From positions 36,606,427 to 36,670,426 of the forward strand of contig OX442315.1 in NCBI GenBank assembly GCA_949358305.1: a stretch of DNA of 64,000 nt, in the 5' to 3' direction. This document shows positions 55,187 through 64,000 of the stretch, in pieces. A program made the position numbers and the translations under genes. Numbering within the stretch: the first letter of the stretch is position 1; every line of letters starts with the position of its first letter. Source of the stretch: Strigamia acuminata (lineage: Eukaryota; Arthropoda; Chilopoda; Geophilomorpha; Linotaeniidae). The notes beneath the pieces are model-generated. The model saw only the letters and a program-made list of their open reading frames with translations. It did not search any database and was not told the DNA's origin.

Positions 55187-55611
55187 GGCGTGCAAGTATT
55201 CCTTTTGTACTGTTATTATTGGGGTTGAATTGTACCTGCCAAGAATACTGTACACGAAATACACGAGCCGCGAAACATTGTTGTCAAATTCAACCTTGAC
55301 TCAACTGCCGCTGCGCGCACCAATCGAATCAGAGGATTTCCGTTCTGGTTCTGGATCCAGACCTTGATCCAGAGCGCCAATTTTTAATGGCTGATTTTGC
55401 GAAGTTATCCGTGTACATTTACAGTATTTTCTGAGAGGAAAATGTCATGGGGTGGCTAAATTTGTTCAAAAATTGAAGTTCATCGGCTACCCCAATGCGG
55501 ATAAACTGAGTGGTAGTGACGTTGATTGATTTTTTGAAAAGGAAGAACTCGCGCCATTTTTGGAATGGTTTTTCGAGTGTATCCATAGATATAGATAATA
55601 ATATCTACATT

Positions 55612-57110
55612 TATGGAATGACCAACAAAACTAGTCCACTTAAGGGCACTGCAGAGCGGGTAAATCGGCCCAGTAATCAACTAAGCTCCGAGAAGGGGTC
55701 CGCTGAGAAAGAAATTAAGCCTAAATAAGGGATTGTGAGAGTTTGTCCTGAACGTAGTAAATGACGGAAGCGATGAGCATGGGTTAAGAATAAGAACGAG
55801 CCTCCGGTTAAAGGAAATAAACCAAAATTTGGACGAGGAGGAGAAAATAAGCCAAAATGAGAATAAGACACTGGAGAGAGGGGTTCGAATAAGCATAAAT
55901 AAGGAAAGAAGTAAGGAAATTGTCATTTAGACGTAATTGTCGTTTGTTAAAAGTAAGTTCATTTTTTCGGTAGGTCATCAGCTTGAGAAGAGTAGAGATC
56001 AGCGGACGTTAAGGGGATGGCGGCAAGGAGTTCATCTTCACCACCAGGTGGGAATTGGGCATCGAATATTCGATTTGTTGTTCGGCCAAAAATCCAAAAA
56101 AATATTTTTTGAAACTTTCCGAAGGAGAAAATAATTTTTTTTTATGGAAATTCTGAAGATTTCGAACCAATAGTTTTATAGAATTTAGAAAAAAACATTA
56201 ATAAAGTTTTTTTAAAAAATAATTTTTTTTTAAAGATATTCTGGAAGAAAACAAAGATGTGAATTTACGGCGTTCAAGACGTACTCGAATGCCACGTCTA
56301 GCCACTTGGGATTGGGAAAGACCCAGGTACAAACTAGACTCGATGTGTGTACTCGTGATTGATTCAATATCGACGCCCATCCCGGATCCTCATAGCAACG
56401 TTTTTAGGAGAAAACGCGGTAAAGGTTTTAATTTTTCTTTTAGAGAGAATTAATCATAATTGATAAATTGTTACTTTTAAATAGCAGTCAAAAAGACTAA
56501 ACAAGACATAGACCAGAGAGAGGAAGATTTACTCGTGGATAAAAGCGTCGTATCGGTTCCGATGGAGGCGCGTCCAGTGATTCATCCAAACACCAACGAA
56601 ATTGTTTATATCGGTTATATTTTATAGAGTAAAATTCTAAAATAAAAAAAATCAAGATTTTAATAATTTTGTTTCCAGATTTATTCAGAAAATTCCCGTC
56701 AACGAGCGATTCTTATGTCATGAGCGTCAACTTAACCATAACGCGTTATCCTTTGGGTTTTTGTTGACCAGACCGAATTGCGAAAAACAGTCGGAACGAC
56801 TAAGCGAACATTCTTTGGTAAAATAAATTGTACATTTGTCCATTTTTCAACGTTTTAATAACATTATTGTCGTTTTGTTTTTTTAGGTTTTCAATGTGAT
56901 AGTGGCAATGTTTTTGCCACTATGCAATGTAATTCGTTTGTTGCAAAGGACGGTGATTTTTTTTCTTGTTCCTACGGGGAATCAAAACCGTATACAAAAT
57001 CTGACGCTGTCTTATTACTCTCATTTTGGCTTATTTTCTCCTCCTCGTCCACATTTGGGTTTATTTCCCGGAGGCTCCTTCTTAACCCATGCTCGCCGCT
57101 TCCGGTGCTA
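55612..57110 (+). pseudogene. CENPC: Inverted CENP-C pseudogene (copy C)
   Basis: On the opposite strand to copies A and B. Homologous pieces in order: part of exon 6 (MTNKTSPLKGTAERVNRPS at about 55618, soon stopped), exon 7-like (about 55980-56050), exon 10 with the CENP-C motif RRSRRTRMPRLATWDWE (56236-56418, same 183-base length as A and B), exon 11 (56485-56613, 129 bases), exon 12 (56679-56817) and part of the cupin exon (56887 to about 57011). Exon 12 is 139 bases where A and B have 176, a 37-base loss that shifts the frame into a stop. The cupin exon has a further shift and breaks off; it is joined to a piece of exon 6 in the other orientation (about 57012-57110). Exons 1-5 are missing. 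Confidence 0.85.
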
Positions 57111-57164
57111 GTATTTTTAACAATACTTAGCCAATTCATGTCAAACTTACTGAATTCGAGATAA

Positions 57165-58083
57165 GTCTGACAACCTGACAGACAGTGAACTGTGAGTGAA
57201 ATAAAGTAATTCGATACAGATGTTTTCTCAAAACTTGGACATTTTTATCTGAATAAATCATATAAAATCTAGACCGACAATTGGCCAATAAATGAGAAAG
57301 TCTACGGTAAACTATACAATGTGTTGGCTTAAAGCCTTAAAGCTTAAATTGTTCGTAAATTCAAACTGCAAATCTGGTTCCGCCTGTGATCTATAATTAA
57401 TATTTGTTGTCTTCAGTAACCTTATAAGCTACCAATTGCCCCTAAGTGCAACAATTATACAAAGTGTAACAAAGTGATTTTTCTGCAAAAATCACCATTT
57501 TTTTCGCAAAAAATTGCGATTTTAGGGGCCGGCGTCTTAATGAACGAGGTGGTACAGTAGTTTGTATTCATGCATATTTAAATTGTAATGAGTTGTAACC
57601 TAGGAGATGTAAATAAATGAGCAATTTCGAGTGTGAACTTTTGAGTGAATGAGATCTCCCTATTTATTCGCCCTTATGTGGGCCTAAAACACAACAATAA
57701 ATGAACATAATGTAAAACTAAAGGTAAGAAACAGTAATAGAATTTGCTCCAAATTTACGATGCTTCCTAAGATAATGGGAAAAAAAAGTATTTTGACAAG
57801 TGCTAAATGCATTTTTAGACACAAAAGAGCATTTTTTTAGACACCCAAATTAACACATTTACGTGCAAAAAGATAAATGAATTTACAAAAAAAATGCATT
57901 TTTATTTTTTACGTTCAAAGACCCAATTTTTGGAGCATTAATGGACTTATTTAAAGAAAAAATACATTTTTTGGTCACAAAAAGTATTTTCTTTGGACTC
58001 CTAAATTCATTTTTGTCATTTTTCTCAATTAAAATGTAGCATACTGAAAACTAATGTGAATTTGCCTCACAATTCTCTACCAG
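57165..58083. other. Spacer between CENP-C pseudogene and 58084 exon
   Basis: AT-rich, with decayed repeats built around GCATTTTTTTAGACAC (57800-57990). No coding exon supported. Confidence 0.4.
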
Positions 58084-58230
58084 ATATTAAGAAGTAACGA
58101 TTTTCTGCATACCGAGCCACAACTTTTCCACATCTTCTGCAACAATCCGAAAAAACTGGAGCAAATCAGCAGCGACCTAGAACTCTTCTCCGTGCAACCC
58201 ACGCTTCTAAAGAAAGAAAGTTCGAATTAA
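58084..58230 (+). other. Orphan exon-like open segment, possible terminal exon
   Basis: After an acceptor (TCTCTACCAG) a 49-codon frame reads SNDFLHTEPQLFHIF...LELFSVQPTLL and ends at TAA 58228-58230. It is less AT-rich than its flanks, and amino-acid use is protein-like. No family recognised and no partner exon found on the plus strand upstream; it might be the last exon of an unrecognised gene or a relic. Confidence 0.3.
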
Positions 58231-59021
58231 AAAAACAAAAAGATCTATAAACAACAAAAAATATTTACCATTCAAATTTGCATAATTAAACCTAAGCAGG
58301 AAAAACAATTGTATCCACTAAATAATGATTGACCTGTTTATTATTGGGTATTCTCTAGTGAAACTTTTGATTTTACATTTAATGTGTCTACCAGTGGGTG
58401 CATTCAGTTGAAAATCATACATTCAGATTGAATAAACTAGCCAAATTAAATTTTTCCTAATTTTTAAAACTGGATGCACCAAATAAGCATTTAATAATAA
58501 ACCAATATTTGTCTTGATTCGTGTCCTAGGGAATGTATAACTTATCCTATATTTTTCAACATTAAATAATGACTTAATTAATATACAGCATTTTGTTTTA
58601 GACTCATCAAATTCGATCTAGAATTATTTTTGCAACAAGAAATGTTAAAAAATACAATCAAATCCAAGATAATGTGCCTTATGTACACGACCATTGTTGT
58701 CGAAACAAATTAAACGGAGAACTTCTCAATCCTTTAACCGAAATTTAACAGGAAAAAAAATGTATACCTTCACAAGAAAGAAAAAGAAAAAACATTAATT
58801 ACAATAATATATCCTATTTACAATTAAATATGAACAAATTGATGTCTAGTTTTCATATCGAAAGACGAAATCCTCCATTTTAGAGAGAAATTGATAAATG
58901 AGAACAATGTGCACAGTAAATTGGAGATAACGACATTGCACAGTAAATTTTCTATTATCTGATTTTCTTTTTGTTTAATTCCATATGTACTGTATTATAA
59001 GGTGAAAGAGTACTGGAGCTG
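58231..59021. other. Spacer downstream of auxilin/GAK
   Basis: No exon seen; 3' flank of the minus-strand auxilin/GAK gene. Confidence 0.4.
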
Positions 59022-62000
59022 TTATTTCGCGCTGAACAGACTTTGTTGGTCGGAGTTTTCGAACTCTGTCCACGCGTCGTTCAGCTCCATGAAAATCATT
59101 TTAGCTAATTCTTCATTTTCAGTGCCGACTTGCTGTAAATACAGATATAAATAATAAATTAACTGGAATTTTTGTTCAGTATACTATATTCCTTGAGAGC
59201 TGCAATTTCATTGTGTAAAGTATAAGCTAAATGTTGCAAAAATTCATACTTAAGGCAGAAAATGCATTTTTAGACGCAAGATATTAGGCACAAACTGAAT
59301 TTTTTCGTGCTGAAATCGACTTTTTAGGTTGACAAATGGACTTTTCAACTACAAATATTGACCTAAAACAAAAATACCGTAGTATTTTTTTTAAACCATT
59401 AATGATATGGTATTTTAGACCTTTTTGGTGCAAAAATGGACCTTTTTGGTGCAAAAATGGACCTTTTTGGTGCAAAAATGGACCTTTTTGGTGCAAAAAT
59501 GGACCTTTTTGGTGCAAAAATGGACCTTTTTGGTGCAAAAATGGACCTTTTTGGTGCAAAAATGGACCTTTTTGGTGCAAAAATGGACCTTTTTGGTGCA
59601 AAAATGGACCTTTTTGGTGCAAAAATGGACCTTTTTGGTGCAAAAATGGACCTTTTTGGTGCAAAAATGGACCTTTTTGGTGCAAAAATGGACCTTTTTG
59701 GTGCAAAAATGGACCTTTTTGGTGCAAAAATGGACCTTTTTGGTGCAAAAATGGACCTTCTTGGTGCAAAAATAGACCTTATTGCAAAAATATCACCTTT
59801 AAATGTGCAAAAATGCATTTTCTGTACTCATAAACGCACTTTAAGATGCAAAATTAAATATTTTGAAAACAAGTGCAAAAATGCAATTTGTACGACAAAA
59901 AAATATTTTTGTTCCACATCGGACACGAAGTAGCAGTTGAAATTACTTTGTCAGGATGTATAGCCAAACAAGCTTTCCTGTAGTATTTTTTCACATCAGA
60001 CGGTTCAACCAATTGGTGTATGCCAATCACATTCCATCTGCATTCGCTATCCCAAATGACTGTGTGTAATGACGATAAAAGTGCGCGGATATTGCGTTGT
60101 TTTCCTTCAACCCACTCCATTATCTGCAAAATAACAAAAACCCCTCAAAATAACAACATTTTGTAAAAGAAAAACGAAATTTTACTTTCAATCTGTCGGG
60201 ATCAATTTCTTTAGTAAGTTGCTCCTTCCTTAACGAATTAATCGATGTTGGGCCGTCATTTTTCTTGCCAGTAAAAGCGAAACCCTGACTGCCTAACAAA
60301 TCTCCAAACTCATCACCGGCTAGCCTCGGTTTAGGCCCTAAATTCAAACGACAGCGTTTTAACGCAACAATTCAATTTAAACTATCACATTTTTATTTTA
60401 TTTTTTTAAATTTGCTGACCCCAGCTACCTTCCTTTTGACCAGTAACATTTTCAAAGTGCGATCGATTGTAATTTGCCTTTGGAGTAGGTTGGGGCGTGT
60501 GTTGAGGGGTTGTGGGGTTCGATTTCGTCTGCAATTGTGTAACGAAAATGATGGAATTGATTGAAATGCGTAAAGAGTTGAGTTAATACTTGTTGCTGCT
60601 GCTGCTGCCATTGCCGCTGATGGAGTGGATTTCCGGATTGCTGTTGCCAGCCTGGCGATGGTGTTGATGGAGGAGCTTTGCTGCCCCAGCTCACTCTATC
60701 CTTACCACTTAATCCAGATAAATTTCCTAAATTTAATTGGAAATTGAAATTAAATTTACAGCTTCAAATCGACTGTAATTTTTAATCGAAATGTTTAATC
60801 AGTAATTAATTTGATTTACCATTTTTACAATGGTGAATTTTTAAATTTTTCAATTTTTATTTAATTAATTCAACGAATATTTATATCATTTTATAATTTT
60901 TAATCGCTTTATTGATTAATTTCACCATTTTTAATCTATTAAATGTTTAATTTATCAATTTTAATCAATTTTTATGCAACACTCTCCCCATTATTAAACA
61001 CTACGAGTAACTGCAGCAAAAAAGCAAAATATTTATTGTTAAATGTTTACCCAAATCAGCAAATGGATCTTGATTTGCAGCTGCCCGAACAGCTTCTAAA
61101 TTAGGCGTACTAGCGTTTCTAGGAATGCTGCCCGTGTTCAAGCGACTAGTTTGACTTCCACTGCCGGCAGCCGGGGTGAACACCGACTCCCAACTGCCCA
61201 TCAAACTCGGCTCTTGCACACTTGGAATGGATTTAGTCGGCGATGGCGCATCACCGAACGGACTCCCATTACTCCCGGACTGCAACAAAAGCAAAAATAT
61301 CGATCAAAACAAAATAAAATTCCTTTTATTAAATAAAATTTTTTTAAATTTTTTAATATAAACATCAATTGAATATAAACCAACACCACCAAACAGTTAC
61401 ATATAATTTAAAGGATTACTCATCACAATTTTATGCATCGCAATCACATCCAACTGACTCAACGTAATCACCTGGAACGGATCGAACTTATCACCCGTCG
61501 AATTATTGCCCCTAGAGTCGGAATTGGCGCCCAGTAAGTCCACCCCGTTGCTAAATTGTCCCGGCATGCCCGGTGGTTGGAAGCTGGCGTTGCTCAACAA
61601 ATCAAAATTACTCGGCTCCCTTTGCGGGGGTCTCATGTCCGCTCCGATGTCCAACAACGTGGCGGATTCGGCTTTCCTCGCCGCACTCGTTTTATTCAAG
61701 TCGAGTAGGTCGCCGAATTGATCTTCTTGCCCGTCGTCCACTAATTTATTTTCCTGCAATCAATTCTCGCCTTTATTTCTCGCTACAGTCATTTATTTCG
61801 ACTAATTTTACTGTTGGAAGATTTATTGTGCTGACGTCCGGTGGACTGTCGTCGCCGATGTCCCAGTGAAGGGAAGTGATGAATTCGGACGCATCGGCCT
61901 GGGCGACTAGTTTTGGCGGCGCCGGGCGGGGTGGTGGGGGCCTGGCGGGTTTCGGAGAGGCGGTTGCTGGTGGTTTCTCTCCGGTGAAGCATATTCCTCC

Positions 62001-64000
62001 TGAAATTCAACGCGTGACGACGTAAAAATTAAATAACATTCATTTTTGGGAGGAAAAAAATCCCATTTTTACAAATATATAAATTAGCCAATAGAAATTG
62101 ACCAACCAAATTGTTCCGTAAACGTTTCCATTTCCTCGTCCGAGAGGAATACCAAATTCGGTTTAACGTCTTCGCATCCTGTCGACTCCCACGGAACGGA
62201 TTCGAGAGCAGCTCGTGAATTATCCGTAGAAACGACCGAGAAGTTCAGAGTCACTTGAAAGTTGCTGGGAATTCCATCCGGATCTTCAATAAAATCCAAT
62301 TCATCGCTTCAAAACAAAGAAAAACAAAAATTAAAAATCGTAAACATAAATCAATCAACTTTGACATACCTCGTGAACACAATGTGACTCTTATCTTCAA
62401 GAAACCCAGTGTGGAACTGGATCTCAAACATTCGTATCGGCGTCACCGTTCCTTTCATTTTCCCACCGAGCGTCGATCGCGCGTGAGCCAAAATAAGCGT
62501 AACATCGCTATTTATAGTTAAATTAATGGGAAAAACTATTCGTTCATCAACCGAACTAAAATGCCTAAAATTAAAAAAAAATTAATAAAATTTATAACAA
62601 AATTTTTTTTTTTTTTTTTATAAAAAACCAAAACCTCATTTTCTCGTATTCTAGACATGTATTTAAAATCCTTTTATCTCCAGTAAACACCTCTAAAAAT
62701 GGTCTACACCCGTCTCTGGCTTTGGTAAACAGCGGCACAGGTTGAATTGTGACCGTCGACAGCAATACTGGATATTGATGAGGTAAAATTGGTGGTTTGG
62801 CAGACACGGCTTTGATGTAGCGAATATATCTGAAATCACACAAATTATTTATAACCAAAACCCACTCGTGTTATCAAGCACAAGTACCTAAACTGAGATG
62901 CACTTAAGTTAGGCGTGCAACGCCTGTGCGTAAACACTTTGACGGCTTGCTCCGGTGACTCAAGTGCATGGCAAAACATTAGGAATGCGCAAACCACTAC
63001 GGCTGAAGAAGCTTTACCATCCTGTTGCACAGACAAATATAAACAATTAGTTCACTAATTTTAAGAAAAATTACTTTAAAAAAAATCTTACCAAACAATG
63101 TACAACGCATATGTTTTTTGCACTATTGTTCAGCCATTGTAACATATTCTTGCAAATATTAAATAGAGTTTTTAATGAAGGTGCTCGTTTGGCGGGCCAA
63201 CCACATTCAGTCATCTATAAAAATAGAAAAATATTCAAAATTTCTAATTAAAAATATTTTTAAAAAAACAAAAAATCCAAATATTTAAAAATTCCAATTA
63301 AAAATATTTTTAAAATAACCAAAAATCCAAATATTTAAAAATTCCAATTAAAAATATTTTCAAAATAACCAAAAATCCAAATATTCTCAATATAATAAAA
63401 TAAAAAAAAAAATTCTCATTTATAAATGCAAAAAAACACATTAATTACTCGTCCTCCAAATTTCGCCGAACTATAAGAGCGCCCCGAAACATTATAAATC
63501 CAATAATGGCTCGAGTGTCTTGTATCCAGAAGACCGCGCACATCGTCGATATGATTTCGATAAGCAGATTCGATGCCTTCAGCAGGAAACGACATCACTA
63601 ATTTTTGTATAAAATTAAACAATTAATTACTACAATTTGAATAAACAATATAAACTTTACCGGCGATTCGCGAAGTGATATAACTTATATCCAAATCAGA
63701 CCTGGCTATAGACTGTTGCACAGTTTGCATCACTTTACTGGACGTATCTCTGATATTTTTGAGCAGACTACCAGCACCACCTCGAAGCGAGTTGAAAAAG
63801 CTTCCCGATCCCTGTCCCGAAGGAGGCTGATGGTTTGGAATTTGGGCGCTATTCGTATGTTGCTCCGGCGATGGTGCGTGGTGATGCTGCTGCATCGTCG
63901 GACTAGCTCGATTGACAACAGGAGTGTGGGCAGGGCTGTTTGGACTACTCGCAGCCGCTTGACCAAACGGTAAGGGTTGATCCAACTTGATTTGGCGCGC
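59022..64000 (-). CDS. GAK: Auxilin / cyclin-G-associated kinase (GAK), C-terminal part
   Basis: Fifteen exons in phase, the first running off the right edge: 63661->64000, 63449-63597, 63092-63214, 62888-63021, 62635-62829, 62370-62555, 62107-62306, 61812-61999, 61472-61753, 61051-61279, 60590-60726, 60429-60528, 60186-60337, 59947-60123, 59022-59132. Order of domains: Gln/Pro-rich linker; PTEN-like phosphatase domain (ISYITSRIAVMSFPAEG; the catalytic loop reads HCLDGKASS, lacking the usual Cys-x5-Arg); C2-like domain (HARSTLGG, FQIQFHTGF-like); clathrin/AP2-binding region with DPF and DLL repeats (FGDLLDLN, KFDPFQ, QDPFADLG); and a C-terminal J domain with the HPD motif (LAIHPDK) and MIFMELNDAW. 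With Hsc70 it strips clathrin from vesicles. The protein kinase domain of GAK, absent from neuronal auxilin, would lie to the right; the linker resembles that after the GAK kinase, so GAK is favoured. Confidence 0.93.
59417..59785. repeat. Minisatellite, 21-base unit, about 17 copies
   Basis: Unit GGTGCAAAAATGGACCTTTTT, almost invariant between copies. Lies in the intron between the last two auxilin/GAK exons. The length is a multiple of three and has no stop, so frames on both strands are open throughout; these are not genes. Confidence 0.97.

Noticed and set aside
59284-59933. Long frames on both strands, up to 165 codons
   Set aside because: Product of the 21-base minisatellite in a GAK intron.

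Overview
This is nuclear DNA from an invertebrate animal. It is AT-rich, its genes are split into many short GT-AG introns, and it is littered with short inverted-repeat elements and minisatellites. A short (TTAGG)n tract, a repeat typical of arthropod telomeres, together with the gene set suggests a non-dipteran arthropod (myriapod, chelicerate or crustacean would fit). I cannot name the species. All exon models were built by hand from splice sites, reading phase and family knowledge; nothing was aligned by computer.

Layout: (1) 1-3830, minus: a reading frame running off the left edge that joins a MARF1-type NYN ribonuclease domain, three MARF1-type RRMs and a DEAH-family RNA helicase. (2) 8107-11141, minus: a 10-exon SLC35D nucleotide-sugar transporter. 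(3) 12662-14029, plus: an MFSD5-like transporter. (4) 15211-18390 and 28917-31375, minus: two dihydropyrimidinase paralogues with the same 12-exon structure; the first has lost two metal ligands and looks like a pseudoenzyme. Between them lie a small secreted Cys-rich gene (18643-19337, plus), a decayed LINE (about 20.4-21.6 kb) and a 17-exon MOV10 RNA helicase (22145-26228, minus). (5) 33406-43908, minus: a 6-exon lipid phosphate phosphatase whose 8-kb first intron holds a foldback element, two MITEs and a minisatellite. (6) 44415-57110: a CENP-C cluster with two tandem minus-strand copies and a third, inverted, broken copy. (7) 59022 to the right edge, minus: the phosphatase-like, C2, clathrin-binding and J-domain part of an auxilin/GAK protein.

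The genes do not form an operon or one pathway. Two themes stand out. One is RNA control: MOV10 and the NYN-RRM-DEAH protein are both likely RNA-silencing or decay factors. The other is local duplication followed by divergence: the dihydropyrimidinase pair (active versus apparently dead) and the CENP-C cluster (intact long copy, shorter copy with a damaged first exon, pseudogene).
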